A DNA stretch of 53,013 bases from Clostridia bacterium. Its GTDB lineage: Bacteria; Bacillota; Clostridia; UBA1212. Below the pieces are notes generated by a model. The model saw nothing but the letters and a program-made list of their open reading frames with translations, made no database searches and had not been told where the DNA came from. Location of the stretch: positions 1 through 53,013 of the forward strand of contig JAFSVU010000039.1 of the NCBI GenBank assembly GCA_017444825.1, read 5' to 3'. Shown here one piece after another: positions 16,501 to 23,410 of this stretch (positions are counted from its first letter, which is position 1; every line of letters starts with the position of its first letter). The position numbers were made by a program, and so were the translations under genes.

Positions 16501-17375
16501 CAGAGCCAGTCCTCGGTAGCACAGCATTCAACACAATGGTCTCCGCCTGACTCGCATTGCCCAACCTCTTCCATACACTCGCCGCACACTTCGCAGTGTT
16601 CCCAGCACTCTTCACACCGCTCGCATGTTTCGCAGTATTCGATATCCAAAGCCCAGGTACAGTCGCCGCAGTTTTCGCATACATTTTCGCAGCAGTTTAC
16701 GCAGTGATCGCCTCCATCGTAGCACTGACCGACTTCGCCGTAGCACTCTCCGCAGTATTGGCAATGATAGCCGTTGTCGTAAGCGCACTGGAGGCAAATA
16801 CCGCAGGTTTCGCAAAGATCTTCTCCGGTGCAAAGCGTACACTCGTCGCACTCGGAGCAATAAAACTCTTCGTAGCATTCTATGCAGTGCACGCCGCAGG
16901 GAGCGCAGTCGTCGTCTTCGCCTTCTTCGTCGTTAAATATAACGTTGATCCCGCAGTGCTCACACATCGTGTTTGCGTCGTTATCGGCGTTTTCCCGGAT
17001 ACATTCTTCACACATCAGACCGTCTGAAGTCTCTTTGAGTTCCACGCAGGACTCGCATCTCATACACATGACGCAGTGCGGCACGTTGCCATATGCTTCG
17101 TCCACGCACGATTCATTGCATTCTTCACAATGAAATCCCAACTCGGTAGCACAAAGGTAGCACGCCATGCACTCTTCGCAGATGTTCGCGCAGCTTTCGC
17201 AGACAAAGCAATTGAAACATATCAGAACATCCTCGTCTTCCGGGTAATAAGTATCACACCAACTGCACTTAAATCCGTCAGCGTGGACGTGTCCCGGTCC
17301 CTCCGGAAGGATAGGCGCTAACAGCGTGAACACCATCGCCAATGCCAGCAGCGCGGCAAACACTCTCTTTCTCAT
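13596..17375 (-). CDS. Giant Cys-rich exported protein with CxxC repeats, membrane-anchored
   Basis: A 1259-residue protein with a signal peptide (~1-32) and a C-terminal membrane helix (~1222-1248) followed by a basic tail RKKKQQ, so nearly all of it is outside the cell. Residues ~36-335 hold about 63 Cys, mostly as CxxC pairs spaced like back-to-back zinc ribbons (e.g. CENCGDC, CEVCGECMEEVGQC), very acidic between them. Residues ~390-560 are Cys-poor and globular. From ~560 come looser repeats of the form HW-x-CTxCG with a following HTF/H, as seen in Firmicute surface proteins. It could bind zinc or other thiophilic metals, or be a disulfide-rich scaffold. No enzyme domain is recognised. 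ATG has AAAGGGA upstream, only 30 bases after the response-regulator stop, so it is probably co-transcribed with it. Confidence 0.75.
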   Translation of the reverse strand: MRKRVFAALLALAMVFTLLAPILPEGPGHVHADGFKCSWCDTYYPEDEDVLICFNCFVCESCANICEECMACYLCATELGFHCEECNESCVDEAYGNVPHCVMCMRCESCVELKETSDGLMCEECIRENADNDANTMCEHCGINVIFNDEEGEDDDCAPCGVHCIECYEEFYCSECDECTLCTGEDLCETCGICLQCAYDNGYHCQYCGECYGEVGQCYDGGDHCVNCCENVCENCGDCTWALDIEYCETCERCEECWEHCEVCGECMEEVGQCESGGDHCVECCATEDWLCDQCERCTEALGLSFCEYCGLCEECCAKNSEYYGVPNCILDDETDPEDLDMSNHGKDHHIIVYECVDDGTHDGHCIFPGCDYTVTEQPHNFVTRTLEEATIEKTGRKENTCIQCGYQEVRTIPKVDPPEYYFIKQPTDMESLPNNKYLTFYVEVGQEGTDESPKWGYLQIAALPILDDEKLPETVAELHNTFKYFYHNDLKTTRYKEYDMSYEKGSDVFPCLLYKESRAYDGKFKDYVAQGKKLTWRFAVYDRRGGKIVYSEPFTIDWKAKHNEHTWVWVCGKLSKYELMRYDYAITHDYSAYGLKLYDGTYHWRECTVCHARYNPPGNHRYALSGWSGNCVKCYENLVCMDCGHTRDIPYSSGWMPHSLSDDYYYDKTYHWKHCTTEGCSYREEKDLPAPNTKGKHEFEQVSINKLCDKTVIVYRCKTCGYTVMERDSGIGHASANDGPYNGWYADGRYHWETCTRCGKVHREKHTFNDGHCTTCGIGSHQLVIVGSYCQHGTLHIERSDELTAGQIARFDAGEYDVMWVDDDTSLSIGYEKTYKLGPEDEGRRFRAEIEFRDTEGWDWWEKDMTAYLEDVTVTTLYKNVEGYAATCTAEGLKAHQICLGCGGTFIDGKEVTDLTIPMTDHVYDNDCDRFCNTCGLEREAKHTWSENWNYIEEGHYKYCTVCGEQTDPAEHSLSYEIIKHGYFCDKEGLQLKKCDICGFSVEETVPAGEHSFVHVDAVAATCMSEGCIEHYICEKCGTRSSDDKGTETFGLSKVKTPIDPTNHIGGDLIGYNENEHFTICACGEHINNGPHTFDEDDRCTVCHYKKGSAVKAGGKKLTEHPMVIPTCMEPGMKKYYTDENGKFYLSKEGLIEVTAEDLVLPIDPDYHVGGEWNHNDTQHWVDCKCGAKIKTADHRYADGNVCTVCGYVNNSIKPNNANAFPWWILVIVIAAVLVCGGAVVIVVIVVTRKKKQQAENK

Positions 17376-17405
17376 AGCAATTTCCCTTTCATCAATTATA
17401 ATTTT

Positions 17406-18035
17406 TCAGTGTTTGTCTTTTATTACTATTCCAAGGCCTCTCGCCTCGGAGACCAGCTCCGTGCGTGTCTTGAAACCTGTTTTTTCCATAAGATGCTGGA
17501 TGTGGCTCTTGACGGTGGCCACCGAAATGAAGAGCCTTTCGGCGATCTCGGCATTGGTGTCGCCCGTCGTAAGCTCCTTGAGCACGTCCAGCTCACGGTC
17601 CGTGAACTCGTGGTTGGTTGCATTGCCAATGCGGATCAGGGGCGTTTCGTCGGGATAGATATGTTCCCCCGCCATGGTCCGCTCCATCACGTCCAGGATA
17701 CTGTCCTTCTGACCGTCCTTGTACCAGAAGGAATCGACCCCGATCTGCCTTGCGCGGGAAAGCCACGAATACTCCGGCATGGAGGTCACGATAATGACCT
17801 TGATATCGGGAAAATCCCGCTTGATCTCTTCTGCCGCGTCAAGCCCGCTGGAGTCCAGCTCCGTCATGACGTCCATCAGTACCAGGTCCACCTCGCCGCC
17901 TTTGCAGACTGCGGGTGCGGCCTTGGCGTTTGACACCGAAAGGAGATGTGTGAAGCGGTCGCTGGAACGGATATATATCTCAAACAGTTCACGCGGAATA
18001 TCCTGGTCTTCCACGATCAAGACTTTGTAAGCCAT
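17406..18035 (-). CDS. LuxR/NarL-type response regulator
   Basis: About 209 residues from the ATG at 18035, chosen because GGAGG lies 8 bases before it and the protein then starts at the receiver strand MAYKVLIVEDQ; longer frames would add an unrelated N-terminus. The receiver has the acidic pair (ED), phospho-Asp in DLVLMDVMTE, the TS switch in IIVTSM and Lys in WYKDGQ. The C-terminal HTH (TDRELDVLKELTTGDTNAEI, then SVATVKSHIQHLM) is a NarL/LuxR type. It is the third gene of the sensor operon and the likely output arm for the kinase encoded just upstream. Its targets may include the surface-protein genes that follow, but no binding site is identified. Confidence 0.9.
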   Translation of the reverse strand: MAYKVLIVEDQDIPRELFEIYIRSSDRFTHLLSVSNAKAAPAVCKGGEVDLVLMDVMTELDSSGLDAAEEIKRDFPDIKVIIVTSMPEYSWLSRARQIGVDSFWYKDGQKDSILDVMERTMAGEHIYPDETPLIRIGNATNHEFTDRELDVLKELTTGDTNAEIAERLFISVATVKSHIQHLMEKTGFKTRTELVSEARGLGIVIKDKH

Positions 18036-18113
18036 TTGAATTCCTCCACGGATAAATACAGATTTATTATAAATGATGAGGGGTGACTTCGGCATCAGCC
18101 GAAAGAATGATTT

Positions 18114-19352
18114 TTATCCGGTCTTTGGGATACTAAGAGACAAAACAAAGGTTTTGTCGGAAGAAACGGAAACGGATGCTCCCTGTTTTTCCGCGAGGCG
18201 TGCAAGGTTCGCAAGGCCTCCGGAAAAGCGAACGTCTCCTTCGGGCAGCCTGCCGTTGTTTGAAAAACGGCAGTAACAGTAAAGGTCGTCTTCTTCGAAA
18301 TTAACGGACATATCCGTCGCGCCGGCGTGCTTCACCGCGTTTATGACGGCCTCTCCCGCAGCGGAGAAGATGAGCTTTCGCTGCTCCCCGGACAGTGCCT
18401 CGGGGACCGGCTCCTGCCATGAAACGTTCAGCTTTAAAGCGGATGCGAGGTCCCTGATATCCGGGATGTCCCTGACGCCGGACACTTCGGCCGCCTCCCT
18501 GCAGAGGAGAAGGGCGTTCCGGGCCCAAAGGGAGAATATGCGGTCGATCTCCTCAGTGTCTGTGCTTTTTGCGGCCGAAGTGAGGAGCATAAGGCCGTTC
18601 ATTTCGTCGTGGATATTGATCTTCGCCTGCAGGATCTCTCGGTGGCGTACGCTCTCGTCAATGCTGAGATAATACTCGCGGAGCTCATTGTTGAGCTGTG
18701 CCAGCTCCGCCCGGTCCTTTTCCAATTGGCGTGTATGGGCATACTCATCGGTGATGTCGGTGGCGGTAATTTCGTGAAGAGTCTCGCCTTGAAGGACGAT
18801 GTCCCTGAAAGAGAAGCGCCAGACTTTGCCGGATACGTTTTTGATACCGCCTGATGCCGCCTCCCGGAAATGGTTTCCGTTTAGAAGGGGAGCGCCGGTC
18901 AGCGAAAGACAGATATCGTTGATGCAGATGTTTGAGAAAAGCACTCTCCCGTTGTCCCGGTAACAGCAGACTCCGCAGGGTATCTTGTCGAGGAACAATT
19001 TGATGGCGCCGGGTGTGACGGCGGTCCTGCCGAAATGGATATTGTAACCAATGAGAACGCCCGAAGCGGCGGTGAGGGCCGAGAAGACAACAAGCCACAC
19101 CCACAGGTCAAGCTCTCCCGCAAAGCGGCTGACCTCCGTCAGACTTTCGGTTCCGGAAAAGAGGGAAATATCGAATATCATCTGCCAAATGAGGTAGACG
19201 GGGATGAAGAGAACGGCCGCGGGGAGCATGAGAGCGTACCTCTTTTTGGAGGCGGCGTGCACTCCGCAGGCGATATTGGCGATGCAAAGGGCCAGTGCCC
19301 AAAGGGCGAAAACGGATCTTGTGAGAGAAGGAAGAGCCTGGAAAGAAATCAT
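18114..19352 (-). CDS. Membrane sensor histidine kinase, NarX/DesK type
   Basis: A 412-residue kinase. Three membrane helices lie in ~10-110, then a PAS-like sensor (~120-205), a helical dimerisation part with a candidate phospho-acceptor in KINIHDEMNGLML, and an ATPase domain with the N-box EAVINAVKHAGA and a G-box FSGGLANLARLAEKQGA. This pattern fits kinases that pair with NarL-type regulators, as encoded next. The ATG overlaps the stop of the upstream 7TM gene by 4 bases. The PAS region has a cluster of Cys (IPCGVCCYRD, SNICINDICL), which could make it redox or metal sensitive; that idea is an inference. Confidence 0.85.
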   Translation of the reverse strand: MISFQALPSLTRSVFALWALALCIANIACGVHAASKKRYALMLPAAVLFIPVYLIWQMIFDISLFSGTESLTEVSRFAGELDLWVWLVVFSALTAASGVLIGYNIHFGRTAVTPGAIKLFLDKIPCGVCCYRDNGRVLFSNICINDICLSLTGAPLLNGNHFREAASGGIKNVSGKVWRFSFRDIVLQGETLHEITATDITDEYAHTRQLEKDRAELAQLNNELREYYLSIDESVRHREILQAKINIHDEMNGLMLLTSAAKSTDTEEIDRIFSLWARNALLLCREAAEVSGVRDIPDIRDLASALKLNVSWQEPVPEALSGEQRKLIFSAAGEAVINAVKHAGATDMSVNFEEDDLYCYCRFSNNGRLPEGDVRFSGGLANLARLAEKQGASVSVSSDKTFVLSLSIPKTG

Positions 19353-21013
19353 TGGTTCACCTCCCCCGGGATCGTAAAACAGACGTACGTGTCGCTGTCC
19401 TCGGTCTGGGTCTCGACGTCCACCGACACCAGTGCCAGCTGAGCCTCAAGGTCCTCCGGCATACCCTCGGAAAGTTCCTCGAACGTGAGCTTAAGGGTCA
19501 CTTCGGAACCTGAGGAGAGGTTTGCAAAAACCCCTTTAAATAGAGGATAATTGAGCTCGATGATCGTCTCGAAAGCCTCGAAAACGGCAATGGCCGCGTC
19601 CGCTCTGACAGAGCAGTCCGCATTGATTATAGACTCGCCGGGAATGCCGCAATAGTTTAGACAGCGCAGCACCTCCGACACCGAAAGGCCCAGTTCCCCC
19701 GCCTCAATAAGCTCGCTCTCCTGGGAGAGAAGGGTGAGGTTTGCGTAACGTTTTATGTATGCCCCGAAGAGCATGATGCGTCTCTGATAGTCCTGCTTGA
19801 GCGCCGGATCATTGGAGGCCTTTGCGGTCTCTGCCAGCTGCTGGATAAGCTGGGACTGCCTCTGGGTGCGCCTGGCGATCTCGTCATACACCAATGTTCT
19901 CTGGATGACCTTGGTCTGTTCCTCCTTAAGCTCGTTGCGGAGCCTTACCAGCTCCACCTCCTGCGCCAGACCCTCCTTCGCCTCCGCCAGTTCCCCGTTC
20001 AGCCTGTCGATCTCCGTCATGTCATCCAGCCAGAAACCAAAGCCCCCCGGCACCTCCATTTTATTCAGCACCGTGTGATCGTCAATGCGGGAGCCGCTTT
20101 CGGCCTTAAACTGTTCCTCCGTGAGTGGCGATGAGAAATGGGAGGCGTAGACCGTGGTACCTTTTTTGTCGGTGATCTGGGCAGAAATCGAGAAATGTGC
20201 GAACAGCTTGCCGTAGTCCGTATTTGTCGGAATAAGTCCAAGCTGCATGCAGCACTCCAGCACCGCCGCAGCCGTAAACATAAGGGTCTCCGGGAATTCG
20301 ATTATGTAGGAGCCGTTCAGCTTCGGCATTTTATCCGTCACCAGAAGTACGCTGAGAACCGCGCCGGTGAGGTAAGGGATCAGAATGACCCAGGAGCTCT
20401 TTTTTGAGCTGGTGACACGGCACTTTTGCACCAGGATCACTATCGCGGCAAGGGAGAGTGCATAGTGCCAGATGTTTACCACGTAAAACAGCCAGCCGTG
20501 GCTGTAGTCGTTGTCCCAGTTCACGAAATTTTCACTGAATCCGAAAGCCTGTCTGTGGAGGTCGTTTGTCATAACCAATACCACAAGCACCAATGTGACC
20601 GCCGTCGTTATGATCCAGGCCGTTTTTGTCCGCACGTTGGGTTTATAAGAGATGAGCGTCGCCACGTAGAAAAGGAGCAAAGGTATCAGAAGGATGGGCA
20701 CGTAATACATGTACCAGGTGTGCCTTGCAAGCACACCGATCTCCGACACTGCGCTGTACTTGATGCCCCTAAGCAGTATCAGCAGCAGGCACATAAACGA
20801 AAGGGCTTTCATGGCCTTCGGCAGAGCCCCGACAGGTGTAAGTCTGTAGGAATAGTAAAAAACGAGGCAGACCGAGAGGACCAGAAGGTAGATCGTGGAG
20901 AGGTTCCGCATCGGAAACGCGTCGGGAATTATGCTGGCGCAGGGGATTATGTTAAGCAGCAGGAGCAGCCCGTAGACCGCAAGCCGTTTAAGGGTCGTCT
21001 TAACTTCATTCAT
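19349..21013 (-). CDS. 7TM sensor protein with degenerate kinase-like C-terminus
   Basis: About 554 residues from the ATG at 21013, chosen for the AAAGGAGG 7 bases upstream. The N-terminal ~270 residues form about seven to eight membrane helices, like the 7TM input region of some histidine kinases. A PAS-like stretch (~285-355) and a coiled coil with EVELVRLRNELKEEQ follow. The C-terminal ~150 residues have the layout of a kinase core but I cannot find a clear phospho-His motif, N-box or G-box. It may be a pseudokinase that regulates the true kinase encoded next with a 4-base overlap. First gene of the operon, with an extended -10 promoter upstream. Confidence 0.7.
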   Translation of the reverse strand: MNEVKTTLKRLAVYGLLLLLNIIPCASIIPDAFPMRNLSTIYLLVLSVCLVFYYSYRLTPVGALPKAMKALSFMCLLLILLRGIKYSAVSEIGVLARHTWYMYYVPILLIPLLLFYVATLISYKPNVRTKTAWIITTAVTLVLVVLVMTNDLHRQAFGFSENFVNWDNDYSHGWLFYVVNIWHYALSLAAIVILVQKCRVTSSKKSSWVILIPYLTGAVLSVLLVTDKMPKLNGSYIIEFPETLMFTAAAVLECCMQLGLIPTNTDYGKLFAHFSISAQITDKKGTTVYASHFSSPLTEEQFKAESGSRIDDHTVLNKMEVPGGFGFWLDDMTEIDRLNGELAEAKEGLAQEVELVRLRNELKEEQTKVIQRTLVYDEIARRTQRQSQLIQQLAETAKASNDPALKQDYQRRIMLFGAYIKRYANLTLLSQESELIEAGELGLSVSEVLRCLNYCGIPGESIINADCSVRADAAIAVFEAFETIIELNYPLFKGVFANLSSGSEVTLKLTFEELSEGMPEDLEAQLALVSVDVETQTEDSDTYVCFTIPGEVNQ

Positions 21014-21049
21014 CCCGGCGCCTCCTTTCCCGCACATTGGTTTTTCTTC

Positions 21050-21058
21050 AGTATATCA
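21050..21058 (-). promoter_or_regulatory. Extended -10 promoter of the sensor operon
   Basis: On the minus strand TGATATACT gives an extended -10 (TG-n-TATACT) 37 bases before the ATG. No good -35 is seen, as is usual for extended -10 promoters. It is divergent from the DUF1292 promoter. Confidence 0.5.
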
Positions 21059-21128
21059 CAAAAGGCCGCTCCGCGATACGCTCCCGCCCGCATTTTGCAA
21101 AAAAGTTTCTTTTTTTCGCTGTTTTTGG

Positions 21129-21134
21129 TATAAT
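21129..21134 (+). promoter_or_regulatory. -10 box of the DUF1292 gene
   Basis: A perfect TATAAT 73 bases before the ATG, after a T-rich stretch. The matching -35 position reads TTTCTT, a poor match. Confidence 0.45.
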
Positions 21135-21207
21135 ACGTCCGCCGACACGGCAATGGCTCCGCAAACCGCCGCAGAGCACGGCATTGAAATGTAAAAGGAG
21201 AAATAAT

Positions 21208-21531
21208 ATGGAATTTGAAGAAAAACTGTTCGGCTTCGAAGGAACGGAGGATGATCCGGACGGCGAATACGACGACGTGCTGACACTTGTTGATGAAAAC
21301 GGTGAGGAAGTTAATTTTATCGAGATCGCAGGGATCGCATACAAGGGATCGTTTTACATGATCCTTCAGCCTGAGGAATTGGTCGAGGATATGGAGGAGG
21401 ACGACGCCTTCTGCTTTAAGGTCACGAGGGATAAGGACGGCGGCGATCATTACGAGATGGTCACGGATGACGAGATCATTGACGCGGTGTTTGGCGAGTA
21501 TAACAAATTATACGAAGAAGCGACGAGCTAA
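21208..21531 (+). CDS. DUF1292 family small acidic protein
   Basis: A 107-residue acidic protein of the DUF1292 family, widespread in Firmicutes and often near cell-wall or RNA genes. The core LTLVDENGEEVNFIEIAGI followed by YKGSFYMILQP is typical. The ATG at 21208 has AAAAGGAG at good spacing, so the longer open frame upstream is not used. Function is unknown. Its stop is followed directly by a compound repeat element. Confidence 0.85.
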   Translation: MEFEEKLFGFEGTEDDPDGEYDDVLTLVDENGEEVNFIEIAGIAYKGSFYMILQPEELVEDMEEDDAFCFKVTRDKDGGDHYEMVTDDEIIDAVFGEYNKLYEEATS

Positions 21532-21767
21532 GTAATAAGTACCGGGTAAAAGGTAAGAGGTAAAAATCAACAAGGGGCCCACGTCGACCACGTTTCATCG
21601 AGGAGCGATTCTGCACGAAGTGCAGCCAAGTGACGAGATGCAAGGTGCGAGACGTGAGCGAGTGCCGGACAAAGTAATAAGTAACAGGTAAGAGGTAAGA
21701 GGTCACTGCGCGAGCGAGTGCCGGACAAAGTAATAAGTAAGAGGTAATAGGTACCAGGTAAAAGGTA
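21532..21767 (+). repeat. Compound intergenic repeat, copy R2
   Basis: It fills the gap between DUF1292 and the TfoX-like gene. Order: heptamer run; structured core (21580-21656); box GAGTGCCGGACAAAG (21659-21673); heptamers; module TCACTGCGCGAGC; a second box (21716-21730); and a last heptamer run. The final AAAGG unit sits just before the ATG of the next gene and may serve as its ribosome site. Confidence 0.85.
21580..21656 (+). other. 77-nt structured core inside R2
   Basis: The same core occurs reversed at 44970-45046 with 73 of 77 bases identical. Possible fold: closing stem CACGTC/GACGTG (21580-21585, 21651-21656), hairpin ATCG-AGGAG-CGAT (21597-21609) and hairpin CTGCAC-GAA-GTGCAG (21611-21625). 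In the other copy the third pair of the last hairpin changes from G-C to T-A, keeping the pairing. It could act as RNA or as single-stranded DNA. Confidence 0.6.
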
Positions 21768-22085
21768 ATGGCATCGGGTAAGGAGTATCTTGATTTCGTG
21801 CTGGACCGTCTTTCGGGCGCGCCGGAGATCACGTACCGTCCCATGATGGGCGAGTATATAATCTATTGCCGCGGGAAGGTCGTGGGAGGCATATATGACG
21901 ACCGTTTTCTGGTGAAACCTACAAAGTCGGCTCTGGAGATGATGCCGGATGCGGCGCAGGAGCTGCCTTACGATGGCGGGAAACCGATGCTCCTCGTGGA
22001 GGAGATAGATAACAGCAACTTCGTCTGCAGGCTCGTCGGAAGCATTGCGGATGAGCTTCCCGCCCCAAAAGCAAGACGCAAATAA
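21768..22085 (+). CDS. TfoX/Sxy N-terminal-domain protein
   Basis: A 105-residue protein matching the TfoX N-terminal domain: an MASGKEYLDFVLDRL helix, YRPMMGEYIIYCRGKVVGGI, then DRFLVKPT and the C-terminal RLVGSIADELPAPK. In gamma-proteobacteria Sxy/TfoX controls competence; stand-alone short forms in Firmicutes have no proven role. The ATG is embedded in the end of repeat R2, whose AAAGG unit gives the only Shine-Dalgarno. It ends at a strong bidirectional terminator facing the glycosyltransferase. Confidence 0.8.
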   Translation: MASGKEYLDFVLDRLSGAPEITYRPMMGEYIIYCRGKVVGGIYDDRFLVKPTKSALEMMPDAAQELPYDGGKPMLLVEEIDNSNFVCRLVGSIADELPAPKARRK

Positions 22086-22113
22086 TCTGAAGCCCGGCGG
22101 ACCATCAAACCAA

Positions 22114-22158
22114 ACGCGCGGCGGGTCCGTAAAATGCTCCGGACCCGCCGCGCGTTTT
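22114..22158. terminator. Bidirectional terminator
   Basis: A perfect 16-bp GC-rich stem (22114-22129 with 22140-22155), 10-base loop, T-run on the plus side and an A-run before the stem for the minus side. It lies between convergent genes. Confidence 0.85.
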
Positions 22159-22191
22159 ATCGCCAAAATAGATAATACTTAAAAGTTGATG

Positions 22192-23124
22192 TCAGTCTTT
22201 GTCGCTGTCAAAATTGTACATCCTTCTGATCAGATAAAGCGGCCTGTTCCTGACCTCGTCGCAGATGCGGGCGATGTACTCACCTGCAATGCCCAGGCAT
22301 ATGAACAGGAGCCCGGCGATGAATATGCCGAGTATCATGAGAGAAGTGACGGGGTTCAGCTGTCCGAAGATCCCGTAGAACAGGAGCAGGAACAGCGAAA
22401 CGACGACGGTGATGCCGCCCAGCAGTGTGGCGAGCTTGAGAGGCTTATAGGAGAAGGACATGATCGCGTCGGTGGCGAAGCGGATCATCTTCTTGAGAGG
22501 GTACTTGGTGGTGCCCGCAAACCTCTTCTGACGTTCGAATTCCACGGGGCAGCTCTTGTAGCCCAGCCAGCTGACGATGCCGCGGACGTAGCGGTTGTGC
22601 TCGGGGACCAGCTTCAGGGCCTCGCAGACCTTGCGGTCGATGAGGCGGAAGTCGCCGGTGTCAACGGGGATGTCTACGTCGGTCATCTTGTCCAGGAAGC
22701 GGTAGAAGACCTTGGCGGTGAACTTCTTGAAAGCGGACTCGCCTTCTCTCTTGAGGCGCTTGCCGTAGACTATCTCGTAGCCTTCACGCCATTTTTTTAC
22801 CATGCGGGGAATGACCTCGGGGGGATCCTGAAGGTCTGCGTCGATCACCACTATAGCCTTACCGGTGCTTGCGTCCATGCCTGCCGTTATAGCCAGCTGA
22901 TGTCCGAAATTTCTGGCAAAATCAATGAGCTTCACTCTCTTGTCATTGGCGCATATGTCGAGAGCAAGTTTGAGCGTTTTATCGCGGCTGCCGTCGTTGA
23001 CGAATATCAGTTCGTAGGTCTCGCCTATCCCCTCCAGGACTTTGGTAAGACGCTTGTAGCTTTCATTGATCACTTCTTCTTCATTATAGACCGGCACAAC
23101 TACCGAGAGTGTTGGTTTTGACAT
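22192..23124 (-). CDS. Family 2 glycosyltransferase, GtrB/undecaprenyl-phosphate type
   Basis: About 310 residues from the ATG at 23124 (AAGGAG 9 bases upstream). A GT-A catalytic domain with VVVPVYNEEEV, FVNDGSRD and the metal/nucleotide motif DADLQDPPE, then two membrane helices (~235-260 and ~268-290). Such proteins attach a sugar to undecaprenyl phosphate at the inner face of the membrane for later use in wall or envelope glycosylation. The late motif FAGTTKYPLKKM is typical of the group. A single gene with a TTGAAC-17-TATAAT promoter. The sugar is unknown. Confidence 0.85.
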   Translation of the reverse strand: MSKPTLSVVVPVYNEEEVINESYKRLTKVLEGIGETYELIFVNDGSRDKTLKLALDICANDKRVKLIDFARNFGHQLAITAGMDASTGKAIVVIDADLQDPPEVIPRMVKKWREGYEIVYGKRLKREGESAFKKFTAKVFYRFLDKMTDVDIPVDTGDFRLIDRKVCEALKLVPEHNRYVRGIVSWLGYKSCPVEFERQKRFAGTTKYPLKKMIRFATDAIMSFSYKPLKLATLLGGITVVVSLFLLLFYGIFGQLNPVTSLMILGIFIAGLLFICLGIAGEYIARICDEVRNRPLYLIRRMYNFDSDKD

Positions 23125-23172
23125 TATTATCGTCTCCTTGGTGCGCGGAAACCGCCGCGATGATATAGCTTG

Positions 23173-23201
23173 ATTATACAACGGAAAAGGGCCGAGTTCA
23201 A
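23173..23201 (-). promoter_or_regulatory. Promoter of the glycosyltransferase gene
   Basis: Minus strand: TTGAAC (23196-23201), 17-base spacer, TATAAT (23173-23178), 48 bases before the ATG. Confidence 0.7.
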
Positions 23202-23277
23202 GGGAGCAGCGCCAATGCCGCCCTGCAAAACCTCTGCAAAACCAATGGGAACCACGGCCTTGAGACCGTTTTTTGTG

Positions 23278-23306
23278 TTGTATTTAAAGGCTCGCGGTAG
23301 TATACT
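23278..23306 (+). promoter_or_regulatory. Promoter of the MATE gene
   Basis: TTGTAT (23278-23283), 17-base spacer, TATACT (23301-23306). It is divergent from the glycosyltransferase promoter and about 100 bases before the MATE start. Confidence 0.65.
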
Positions 23307-23410
23307 TTACCCCGGTATTTCGGCCTGCGGTTTTGTTATGCCGGATGCGATATTTTGTGATTTTTTGAGATTTTTCGGAGAACCGGCACGTGAAGCTTAA
23401 AGGCGCTGAA

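Noticed and set aside
13596-17375. DNA- or RNA-binding zinc-finger protein
   Set aside because: A clear signal peptide and a C-terminal membrane anchor place the CxxC region outside the cell.
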